DNA of 64,000 nt from Nostocoides sp. (GTDB lineage: Bacteria; Actinomycetota; Actinomycetes; Actinomycetales; Dermatophilaceae), in contig JADJEA010000001.1 in assembly GCA_016702415.1 (NCBI GenBank), forward strand, positions 1,221,001-1,285,000, written 5' to 3'. The translations under genes were made by a program, and so were the position numbers. Shown here in pieces: positions 35,355 to 43,091 of this stretch (position 1 is the stretch's first letter; each line of letters opens with the position of its first letter). Under the pieces are notes generated by a model. That model was given only the letters and a program-made list of their open reading frames with translations, made no database searches and had not been told where the DNA came from.

Positions 35355-36688
35355 TCACCGCGGCGGTGGCAACCGGGTCACGTCGAACTCGGGGAGATAG
35401 CGCACGAACGCCTCCCGCGGGGAGACCTCGCCCCCGATCTGGCAGAGCACCCCGATGCCGCCGAGCCAGACGCGGTGGATGAGGAGGTACTCCGGCGGCA
35501 GGTTGAGCTTGATCCCCACCGTCCAGTCGGGCCGACGGACGTCGTTCATCCGCAACGCCACGGAGCGCAACCACGCCCGGTCGAACCGGAAGTGCCCGAA
35601 CTCCATCGGCTCGAGGAACATCCGCAGATAGGTCAGCACGGACTCCGGCTCGACCGTGATCGTCGGCTTGATGAAGCCTTCGGCGCGCAGCCCCTCCACC
35701 AACCGGTCGGCGTCGCCGGCGAGGGCGTGGGTGAGCAACCGGCCCATGACCGGGGGCAGCCCGCCGGGCAGGCGGTTGACCGCACCGAAGTCCAGGATTC
35801 CCAGCCGGCCGTCCGGGGTGATCCGGAAATTCCCGGGGTGCGGGTCGGCATGCAACTGGCCGGCCTTCTGCGGGCCGGCCATGAGGAACTCGAGATACAG
35901 CTGCGCGGCGGCGTCACGGGTGGGCTGGTCGCCCTCGGCGATGATCCGCGCCAAGGGCACCCCCGGCAACCACTCGGAGACCAGCACCTCGTCGGTGGCG
36001 AAGACGACGTCGGGGATCGCATAGTCGGGGTCGCCCCGGAATGCCTTGGCGAAGGTCTGTTGGTGGGTCGCTTCGAGGTGATAGTCGAGTTCCTCACTCA
36101 TCCGCGAGGTCAGCTCGGCCATGATCGGCTTGATATCCAGCCCGGGCACCCACCCGGCCGACACCCGGGCGACCCGGCTCAATTGGCGCAGGTCGCTCAG
36201 CAACGCCTGACGCGCCCCGGGTACTGGATCTTGACCGCGACGGTCCGCCCGTCACGCCAGACCGCTTTGTGGACCTGACCGATCGAGGCCGCCGCGGCCG
36301 GGATGTCGTCGAACTCACGGAATTTCGCCGTCCGCCACCGCGGACCGAGTTGCCGGGTGAGCACCTCGTGCACGGCAGCGGGCGGCAACGGGGGAGCCGC
36401 CTCCTGGAGCTTGGTCAGCGTCGCCCGATAGGGCCCGGCCCACTCCTCGGGCATGGCCGCCTCCATGACGGAGAGGGCCTGGCCGACCTTCATCGCGCCA
36501 CCCTTGAGTTCGCCCAGCACGGTGAAGAGCTGCTCGGCCGTCCGCGCCTGGATCTCCGCCGCGACCGCCTCCGCGGGGCGGCCGCCGACCCGCTTGCCGA
36601 TCCCGATCGCCGTCCTCCCGGCGACGCCGAGCGGCAGACCGACCAGTTTGGCCGTCCGCTGCGCGGTGCGCCGGGGAAGTTCGCTCAC
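35355..36688 (-). CDS. ABC1/AarF-family atypical kinase, frameshifted
   Basis: This is a UbiB/ABC1-type protein kinase-like protein (Rv3197 type). The N-terminal KxGQ-type motif reads LKGGAMKVGQALSVMEAAMPEEWAGPY. Then come the alanine-rich loop AAAASIGQVHKAVW and VAVKIQYPG. A stop follows, but one extra G in the run at 36215-36218 continues as ARQALLSDLRQLSRV to LHADPHPGNFRITPDGRLGILDFGAVNRLP, the catalytic and metal loops. The start is GTG 36688, overlapping the ThiF-like gene stop (GTGA). Mycobacterial relatives contribute to drug tolerance with WhiB7, encoded nearby. The break is most likely a base-call error. Confidence 0.9.
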
Positions 36689-37623
36689 GCGAGCATTGTG
36701 TCTGGTCGGGCCGACATCCGCCCGCAGGCCGCGCACTCCGGGTGCGCTGGCCACTGCCGGGCCACCGGGTCCGGCCACGGCGAGCCGACCTCGAAGCCCA
36801 CGCCCGCAGGCACCGCGAAGCCGTCGAGATGGGCCAACACGACCCGCGCGGCCAACCCGGCACCGACCGTCGTCAGGGCGCATTCGCCTTCCGCCAGAAC
36901 GTCGGCGGCGCTCGTCTGCTCCCGCAGCCACGTCCAGGACGGGTCCATATCCGACCGCACCCGGTCGAGGCACTCCAGGCACGGACCCTGACCGGGCACG
37001 ACGAGGGGGCCGACGCTCACCCGAGCGGGCGTGATGGTCACCGGCAGATGAGGTATGCCGCGTGCTCCCCACGCCCGCCCGCACCCCTCCCCGAGTGGTC
37101 CCGCCGTCGCGAGGACCACCACCGCCGGCCGGCGGCGGTACTTCAACGATGTCGCCCCCAACTGGTCGCGATCGACCTCGCCGATCCCCGACTGGCGCAA
37201 CACATCGGCCAAGGTGGCCGCCAAGGCACCCCGGCCGAGAACGCGGACGCACGCGTCCGCGCGGGCGACGACCGCGGCATACGCATCGAGGATGTGCGGG
37301 GGAGCGCCGGCGGCGGCGACCTCGCTGTCGAAGCTGCGCCCCGGGAAGCGCCAGCGCAGGGAGGGGTGCGGAGGATCCAGGAGCACCCCGGCGTCCCGAA
37401 GCGCCTGCAGGAGCGTGGCGGCCCGCTCCCGGGGGATGCCGGCGCCCTCGGCGCTGGCCAGCGGGTCGCGGCTGCCGTCGAGTGCCCCGAGCCAGGTCAC
37501 CTCGGGCGCGCTCACGCCGCACACGCGCGCGCCCTCGGTGGGTTCGAGCCCGAATTGGACGCTGCCGTCGGTGCGCACCAGCGGCTGGGCGCGCCGGCTG
37601 ATCCGCGGCCACCGATCGGTCAT
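36685..37623 (-). CDS. ThiF-like protein (TOMM leader-binding/cyclodehydratase partner type)
   Basis: This 312-residue protein has an N-terminal winged-helix-like part (RRAQPLVRTDGSVQFGLEP) and a Rossmann/E1-like part (VRVLGRGALAATLADVLRQ) lacking the full ATP-binding GxGxxG. A zinc pair set CLECLD and CAACG near the C-terminus follows. This matches Rv3196-type proteins annotated as TOMM precursor leader-binding proteins. No precursor peptide or YcaO gene is visible nearby, so a role in peptide modification is doubtful. The stop overlaps the start of the ABC1 kinase gene, so the two are coupled. Confidence 0.75.
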   Translation of the reverse strand: MTDRWPRISRRAQPLVRTDGSVQFGLEPTEGARVCGVSAPEVTWLGALDGSRDPLASAEGAGIPRERAATLLQALRDAGVLLDPPHPSLRWRFPGRSFDSEVAAAGAPPHILDAYAAVVARADACVRVLGRGALAATLADVLRQSGIGEVDRDQLGATSLKYRRRPAVVVLATAGPLGEGCGRAWGARGIPHLPVTITPARVSVGPLVVPGQGPCLECLDRVRSDMDPSWTWLREQTSAADVLAEGECALTTVGAGLAARVVLAHLDGFAVPAGVGFEVGSPWPDPVARQWPAHPECAACGRMSARPDTMLA

Positions 37624-37740
37624 GACGCCCCCCGTCGCGGGCGGCCCCTCCACCCGCGGGGTCCACTCTCGCAGACCGTCCCGGCAGCGGGTCGGATGCT
37701 GTCCACAGGGGCCGCGATCGCGTGACGACGTCCACGCACA

Positions 37741-37790
37741 GAAGAGCCCTCCCGGCCGACGGAGGTGGTCCGTCGCCACGAGGGCTCTTC
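37741..37790. terminator. hairpin terminator after the zinc-ribbon gene
   Basis: GAAGAGCCCT (37741-37750) pairs with AGGGCTCTTC (37781-37790). Inside, GACGGA and TCCGTC form a second stem. It lies downstream of the minus-strand zinc-ribbon gene (stop at 37844), in the 220-base gap before the ThiF-like gene start (37623). Confidence 0.8.
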
Positions 37791-37843
37791 GGTGCCGGCA
37801 AAGCCGTTCCGGACGGCTGCGCGGGCGGCTCAGGCTGTGGGGG

Positions 37844-38005
37844 TCACGCCTTGGCGAGGATGCGGTTGAGGTTGGTCCCGCAGACCGGGCACACGCCCTT
37901 GGCCATGCGGCGACCGTTCTCGGTCGTGACGACCTTGCCCTCGGCCTCGCGCTTCTCCTTGCACTTGACGCAGTAGAACTCGCCGCTCCAGGTCTCGTCT
38001 GCCAT
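37844..38005 (-). CDS. DUF5679 zinc-ribbon protein (53 aa)
   Basis: This small protein runs from MADETWSGEFYCVKCKEKREA to CPVCGTNLNRILAKA. It has two CxxC pairs (CVKC and CPVC), spaced as a zinc ribbon, and matches DUF5679. In actinobacteria it is encoded beside the ABC1 kinase and ThiF-like genes and may be highly expressed. Function is unknown. It is preceded on its strand by an AGGAGAAACACC ribosome site (38010-38021) and followed by its own terminator. Confidence 0.9.
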   Translation of the reverse strand: MADETWSGEFYCVKCKEKREAEGKVVTTENGRRMAKGVCPVCGTNLNRILAKA

Positions 38006-38182
38006 CTGGGTGTTTCTCCTCGTGTTCGGGGCGGAATGTTCCGCGGCGGACGGCCGCGGATCCGGTTCAACCCTAAGCGACGATGAGCGACGGCGCAGGG
38101 CAACGCACCGGCGATCACGCTCGCCCGCCCCCAGCGCACGCGTCCGAAGCCGGGGAAGGACGGGCCATTAGGCTCTTCCGTC

Positions 38183-38773
38183 ATGATCGACCCACCCCCC
38201 GGCGTCGAGATCCGGCGCAGTGCTCGGCGCCGCCGGACCGTCTCGGCGCGCCGCGACGGGGATCGGACGGTCGTGCTCCTCCCGGCCGGTCTCAGCGCCG
38301 CGGAGGAGTCCCGGTGGGTCGAGACGATGGTGGCGAAACTGGAGCGTCAGGAGGCCCGGCGCAGTCGGCGGGTCGGCTCGGACGGTCGGTCACCGGCGGC
38401 GCGATCCGCCTTGGCGGCCCGGGCCGAGCGCCTCTCGCACGCGCACCTCGACGGCCGCGCCCGCCCCGCTTCCGTCGTCTGGGTCACCAACCAGAACCAT
38501 CGCTGGGGGTCGTGCACCCCGCGGACGCGGCAGATCCGGCTCTCCGAGCGCCTTCGCGGAATGCCGGACTACGTCATCGACTATGTGCTCGTCCACGAAC
38601 TCGCCCATCTGCTCCAGCCGAACCACTCACCCCAGTTCTGGGCGTGGGTGGCCCGCTATCCCCTCACCGAGCGGGCCCGCGGCTACCTCGAGGGGTATGC
38701 CGTCGCGGCCCGCCTCGACATCCCCGCAGACGGGGACCTCCCCGATCTGGACGACGAGGCCCGGGCCGACTGA
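38183..38773 (+). CDS. YgjP-like M48-type metallopeptidase
   Basis: This 196-residue protein has RWGSCTPRTRQIRLS, the WGSC motif of the SprT/YgjP group, and the zinc site VLVHELAHLLQPNHSPQFW. HELAH is at about residues 137-141 and a third His lies in NHSP. It is probably a cytoplasmic metallopeptidase of unknown substrate. Start ATG 38183. Convergent with the NUDIX gene; 19 bases separate the stops. Confidence 0.9.
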   Translation: MIDPPPGVEIRRSARRRRTVSARRDGDRTVVLLPAGLSAAEESRWVETMVAKLERQEARRSRRVGSDGRSPAARSALAARAERLSHAHLDGRARPASVVWVTNQNHRWGSCTPRTRQIRLSERLRGMPDYVIDYVLVHELAHLLQPNHSPQFWAWVARYPLTERARGYLEGYAVAARLDIPADGDLPDLDDEARAD

Positions 38774-38792
38774 AAGCCCCCCTCGCCGAGGT

Positions 38793-39371
38793 CTATGAGG
38801 TGGCGGCCAGGGCGGCCCGGGCCACGGCGACCAGCCGCGGCAGGTCGCTGCCGACCCCCTCCGGGAGGTCGTCCGAGGGCCACCACGCGACCTCCTCCGA
38901 CTCCAGGCTCGCCGACGGCATCGCCCCTTCGGGCGCGACCCCGAGGTAACGGACGTCCAGATGCTCGCGGCAGGACCCGAATCGCGGCCCGAGGGCGTGC
39001 CGGTCCAGGTCGATCGGATCGGTCCGTATGCCGATCCCCTCGATCCCCGACTCCTCCCTCGCCTCCCGCTCGGCCGCGGCGTGCAGACCCGAGTCGCGCG
39101 TCTCCAGATGCCCGCCGAACTGCAGCCACATCCCCGCCTTGCGGTGCCGGTGCAGCAGGACGGACGCGCCGTCCGGGCTCAGGACCAGGCACGATGCGGT
39201 CAGATGCGACGGTGGACCGTCCTTCGACACGCACGACGGGTCGCTGCCCAACGCCTGGAGGAACCCGCGCCGCAGGGCCTCCTGGCCCGCGTCGGCGCCA
39301 CGCCAGGCCAGCAGCGTGGCGAGGGCATCGTCATACAGGTGACGCACCGGCGCGGGAGCGTGCGGAATCAT
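38793..39371 (-). CDS. NUDIX hydrolase
   Basis: This 192-residue protein has the NUDIX box GGHLETRDSGLHAAAEREAREESG (shown here in two overlapping halves: GGHLETRDSGLHAAAE and REAREESG). The extended N-terminal helix region starts RHLYDDALATLLAWRG, and the beta strand around TASCLVLSPDG precedes the box. It would hydrolyse a nucleoside diphosphate linked to another group; the substrate is unknown. Its ATG overlaps the stop of the zincin-like gene (4 bases). Confidence 0.92.
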   Translation of the reverse strand: MIPHAPAPVRHLYDDALATLLAWRGADAGQEALRRGFLQALGSDPSCVSKDGPPSHLTASCLVLSPDGASVLLHRHRKAGMWLQFGGHLETRDSGLHAAAEREAREESGIEGIGIRTDPIDLDRHALGPRFGSCREHLDVRYLGVAPEGAMPSASLESEEVAWWPSDDLPEGVGSDLPRLVAVARAALAATS

Positions 39372-40813
39372 GCCGACCCCGCGGGGGCGTCCGGGCCGGG
39401 GTCGCCGTCGAGGAGCTTGGCGAGTTCGGCGTCCATGTCGTCGACCGCGGGGGCGGTGGTGCGGCGTTCGACATACCCGAGAACGTCGTCGAGGTCGGCC
39501 GCCGTGGCGGCCAGATCCGGGTGCGCCCAACTCGCGTCGCGCAGCTCGGCACCGCCGGCAGCCTCCAGGGCGGCGAACAGGTTGGCCGCGTCCCGCAGGC
39601 GCCTGGGCCGCAACTCCAGCCCCACGAGACCGGCGAAGGTCTTCTCCGCCGGCCCGCCGGTGGCACGCCGGCGCCGGACCGTCTCGGCCAGCGCGGCGGC
39701 GTGCGGCAGATGTGCGGTCGCGGCTCGGTCGGTCACGACATCGACCCAGCCCTCGATCAGGGCGAGCCAGGTCTCCAAGCGACCCAGCGCCGCCTGCTGC
39801 GCCGGTGAGGGCCGCGGCGCGAACAGCTTGTCGGTCAGCTGCTGCTGCATCGCTTCGGGATCGGTGGGGTCGACTCCGCTCAGCGCCGCCTCGATGCCCT
39901 CGGTGTCGAGTTCGATCCCGCGGGCGTAGTCCTGGACGGCGGTCAGCAGTTGCGGGCCGAGCCAGGGCGCGCCGGCGAACAGCCGCAGCCGGGCCGCCTC
40001 CCGGACGGCCAGATAGAGCCATACCTCGTCGAGGTCGATCTCGAGGCCCTCGGCGAAGGTCGCGATCGTGGACGGGATCAGGACCAGCTCACCGTCGGGG
40101 GTCAACGGCAAGGAGACCTCGGTCCCGGTGAGGATCTCGCCGGCCAGGGCGGCCAACCCTTGCCCGAGTTGCATCGAGAACATCGACGCCCCGGCGCGCT
40201 GCAACAACGGGGCCATCTGGCCCATGACGACCGCCGGATTGGTCCCGGGCGGCACCAGCCCCGGGGGCAAGGCATCGAGGTCGGCGTTGGCCAACTGCGC
40301 CGTGATGGCACCGCCCAGAGCCCCGGTCACGCCCTCGGCCACGGGGGCGACCAGGTCGCGCCAGACCTCCACGGTGCCCTCGATCCACTCCGAGCGCGAC
40401 CAGGCGACCCCGGTCAGCCCGGGTGCCTCCAATTCGGTCACCGCTCCGAGCCACAGATCGGCCACCCGCCCGGCGTCGGCGGCGAGCTTGTGTTCGCGCT
40501 CGCCCATCGAACTGTCGCCCGCGTCCGCGACGATCTTGCGGGCCACGTCGGCGGCGATCGTCGCGGAGACCGGGCCCTCGTCGGGGGCGTTCATCATCGC
40601 CTGGAATTGGCCGAGCATCGACTCGAACTGCCCGACCGGGATCGACCCGAGGCCCATATCGCCCAACTGGCGCAACACTTCCGGGGGGAGGTCGGCGCCG
40701 CCGGTCATCCGCCGCAGCAGGTCGGCCATCTCGGGCGGCAGCCCACCGGTCGCGTCGTCACCTGGCCGGTCGTCATCCGGATCGTGGGGCACGGGCAGAT
40801 CGTGCTCGGGCAC
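39368..40813 (-). CDS. zincin-like metallo-hydrolase (DUF2342)
   Basis: The product has 481 residues and is of the actinobacterial DUF2342 / TIGR03624 type (Rv3195). The N-terminus is Asp/Pro-rich (MPEHDLPVPHDPDDD). The core begins LPPEMADLLRRMTGG and includes WYLAVREAARLRLFAGAPWL-like sequence (VWLYLAVREAARLRLF) and LVGLELRPRRLRDAANLF. In relatives, as I recall, a His often occupies the position of Arg after REAA, so the metal site may differ here; this needs alignment. It is translationally coupled to the downstream NUDIX gene and divergent from moaE. Confidence 0.87.
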   Translation of the reverse strand: MPEHDLPVPHDPDDDRPGDDATGGLPPEMADLLRRMTGGADLPPEVLRQLGDMGLGSIPVGQFESMLGQFQAMMNAPDEGPVSATIAADVARKIVADAGDSSMGEREHKLAADAGRVADLWLGAVTELEAPGLTGVAWSRSEWIEGTVEVWRDLVAPVAEGVTGALGGAITAQLANADLDALPPGLVPPGTNPAVVMGQMAPLLQRAGASMFSMQLGQGLAALAGEILTGTEVSLPLTPDGELVLIPSTIATFAEGLEIDLDEVWLYLAVREAARLRLFAGAPWLGPQLLTAVQDYARGIELDTEGIEAALSGVDPTDPEAMQQQLTDKLFAPRPSPAQQAALGRLETWLALIEGWVDVVTDRAATAHLPHAAALAETVRRRRATGGPAEKTFAGLVGLELRPRRLRDAANLFAALEAAGGAELRDASWAHPDLAATAADLDDVLGYVERRTTAPAVDDMDAELAKLLDGDPGPDAPAGSA

Positions 40814-40915
40814 AGGTGGCTCCTCGGTGCCTGTGAGAATGTGTCACTCACAATAACCACGCCACCCCCTGGGTGGTTCCCGCACCACGCTGGCGCAACC
40901 GGAGGATTCCCGACG

Positions 40916-41341
40916 ATGACCGACCCCGTGCGACTGTGCGCGATCCGCGCGGACGCGCTCTCGGCGGACGAGGTCCTCGCGGCCCTTGACGACCCCGGGT
41001 GCGGCGGTCAGGTCCTCTTCCTCGGCCGGGTCCGCGACCACGATCACGCGCGCGACGTGGCCGGACTCGGCTACTCCGGCCACCCGGGTGCCGAGGAGGC
41101 GATGCAGGCCGTATGCCGTGCCGTCGCCGCCCGCCACCACGTCCGCGCCCTCGCCGCCGTCCACCGGGTGGGAGAGCTGGGCATCGGCGACATCGCCGTC
41201 ATCGTCGCGGCTGCCGCCGCCCACCGCGACCAGGCGTTCGCGGCTGCCCGCGACCTCATCGACACCCTCAAGGCCACCGTCCCGATCTGGAAACACCAGC
41301 GGTATGCCGACGGCACCGACACCTGGGTCGGTCTCCCATGA
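40916..41341 (+). CDS. moaE: molybdopterin synthase catalytic subunit MoaE
   Basis: This 141-residue MoaE carries GGQVLFLGRVRDHDHARDV, LGYSGHPGAEEAM, VHRVGELGIGDIAVIV, the active-site loop ATVPIWKHQRYADGT with conserved Lys, and the C-terminal WVGLP. It converts precursor Z to molybdopterin together with MoaD, which is not seen nearby. GGAGG at 40901-40905 supports the ATG. The stop overlaps the next gene (ATGA). Confidence 0.94.
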   Translation: MTDPVRLCAIRADALSADEVLAALDDPGCGGQVLFLGRVRDHDHARDVAGLGYSGHPGAEEAMQAVCRAVAARHHVRALAAVHRVGELGIGDIAVIVAAAAAHRDQAFAAARDLIDTLKATVPIWKHQRYADGTDTWVGLP

Positions 41342-42429
41342 CCGATCTCCCGCCCCCAATGACGACAGCGGCTGATCCCTTCCGTCCCACGCGCCGCTCC
41401 CGGACCCTCTTGGCCGCCGCCTTCATCGGGATGACTCTGGCGGCGATCCTCGCCCTTATCCCGCTCCCGTATGCCGTGCTCCGCCCCGGCCCCGCGGTCA
41501 ACACCCTCGGCACCGGATCGGACGGCAAACCGCTGGTCGAGGTCAGCGGTGCCCCGCATTTCGCCGCGAAGGGCGCTCTCGACTTCACGACCGTGTCCGT
41601 CCAAGGCGGCCCCGGCGGCCGGGTCAACGTGTGGGACCTGATCGGTGCCTGGATCGATCCCGACGACGAGGTCTACCCCGAGGCGGCCTTCTTCCCCACG
41701 GGCGTCACGGCCAAAGAAGTCAAGGACGAGAACGCCGCGGAGATGTCCGGTTCCCAGGAGGCCGCGATCGCGGTCGCCCTCCGCAGTCTCGGCAAGACCG
41801 TCACCCAGCGGTATGCGGTGGCCGACGTCGCCGCTACCGCCCCCGCCCACGCGGTCCTGCGCCGGGGCGATCGCATCCTCGCGATCGACGGGACCACCAT
41901 CGGGGCGCTGACGGACATCCGGCGCGTCGTGCAGGCGCACCGTCCCGGCGACACGCTCGCGGTGACGATCGAGCGTGATGGTTCCCGACAGACCGTGACG
42001 ACGAGGACGATCGATGCCGGCGGCCGGACCGCGATCGGGATCGTCCTGACGACGGACTACGAGTTCCCGTTCGCGGTCACGATCAATGCCGGGGATGTCG
42101 GCGGGCCCTCGGCCGGGCTGATGTTCACGCTCGCGGTCCGCGACGTGCTCACCAGTGGCGACCTGACCGGCGGCCGTCGAATCGCGGGCACGGGGACGAT
42201 CGACGACACCGGTGCCGTCGGGCCGATCGGCGGCATCCGCCAGAAGGTGGTCGGTGCCAAGGAGTCGGGCGCGCAGTTCTTCCTGGCTCCCGCCCAAAAC
42301 TGCCCCGATCTGGCCGGCCGGGTGCCCGACGACATCCAGGTCGTCAAGGTCGAGACGTTCACCGATGCCCTGGCCGATGTCCAGGCCATCGCCGCCGGCA
42401 AGGCAGGCGGGCTGCCCAGCTGCGGGTGA
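41338..42429 (+). CDS. membrane-anchored PDZ/Lon-like serine protease (YlbL type)
   Basis: This 363-residue protein has one N-terminal membrane helix (TLLAAAFIGMTLAAILALI), a PDZ domain (about 165-235, VLRRGDRILAIDGTTI) and a Lon C-domain. The Ser-Lys dyad is in GDVGGPSAGLMFTLAV and GGIRQKVVGAKESGA. It matches Rv3194c. It probably faces the outside and cleaves membrane or secreted proteins. Its start overlaps the moaE stop. Confidence 0.95.
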   Translation: MTDLPPPMTTAADPFRPTRRSRTLLAAAFIGMTLAAILALIPLPYAVLRPGPAVNTLGTGSDGKPLVEVSGAPHFAAKGALDFTTVSVQGGPGGRVNVWDLIGAWIDPDDEVYPEAAFFPTGVTAKEVKDENAAEMSGSQEAAIAVALRSLGKTVTQRYAVADVAATAPAHAVLRRGDRILAIDGTTIGALTDIRRVVQAHRPGDTLAVTIERDGSRQTVTTRTIDAGGRTAIGIVLTTDYEFPFAVTINAGDVGGPSAGLMFTLAVRDVLTSGDLTGGRRIAGTGTIDDTGAVGPIGGIRQKVVGAKESGAQFFLAPAQNCPDLAGRVPDDIQVVKVETFTDALADVQAIAAGKAGGLPSCG

Positions 42430-42434
42430 ACCCG

Positions 42435-43034
42435 TCAGTCCACCAGCGTGGCGGCGAGGGCATCGAGCAGGCCCGTCGCGATCTCCGGCCCGTGGGCGAC
42501 CATCTCGGGGGAGTCGTACGCCTTCTGCCGCAACAGGCACATCCGTCCGCCGGCGCGGGTGACCGCCGCTACCAGACGGACGTCGCGCCGGTCCGGGTGC
42601 GCCGCCAGTGCGGCCAGCGCGGCGTCGGGGTCGCTCGGCAGGCCGCGTTCCGCCTCGGGCGGCACCACGAGGCGTTCCACGACCAGGGCGACACCCGAGA
42701 CGGTCTCGGGCCAGGCCACGGCGGCCAGATCCGCCTCCAGGTCGGCGCTCGGTGTCCAGTCCTGCTCGACCGCGCTGAGCCCGCCGTCGTCGCCCGGTCC
42801 CGCGCCCCCGTCACCCGCGCCCCCGTCCCCCGCGCCGCCCTCACTCTCGGGGCCCGTCTCTCGGTCGCTCGTGGTGTCAGCCCGTGGCCCGGCATCGGCA
42901 ACCGCGAGCAACTCGGCGGTCGGCACCAATCCGAACAGCCGGGGCCGCTGATCCCAGCCGGCCTGGGCGACATACGACTCGATCTCGAGGGCGACGCGCA
43001 GCAGGGGATCGGGCGCGGGGGTGGGGGTCGGCAT
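42435..43034 (-). CDS. PPA1309-family protein
   Basis: This 199-residue actinobacterial protein of unknown function starts MPTPTPAPDPLLRVALEIE. A low-complexity insert GGAGDGGAGDGGAGPGDD at about residues 73-90 is followed by the conserved part WPETVSGVALVVERLVVPPE and CLLRQKAYDSPEMVAHGPEIA. It commonly neighbours UPF0182 and the PDZ protease. Divergent from UPF0182 (57 bases between starts), convergent with the protease. The ATG is inside an octamer copy (CGGCATAC at 43029). Confidence 0.88.
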   Translation of the reverse strand: MPTPTPAPDPLLRVALEIESYVAQAGWDQRPRLFGLVPTAELLAVADAGPRADTTSDRETGPESEGGAGDGGAGDGGAGPGDDGGLSAVEQDWTPSADLEADLAAVAWPETVSGVALVVERLVVPPEAERGLPSDPDAALAALAAHPDRRDVRLVAAVTRAGGRMCLLRQKAYDSPEMVAHGPEIATGLLDALAATLVD

Positions 43035-43091
43035 ACGGCCAATGGTGCCGGACCGGATCTCGTCCCCAGGTGGGCAGGTTAGGTTGCTCTC

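Noticed and set aside
36685..37623. Thiazole/oxazole-modified peptide (RiPP) gene cluster
   Set aside because: No YcaO, dehydrogenase or precursor peptide gene lies nearby. The ThiF-like gene belongs to a conserved housekeeping neighbourhood.
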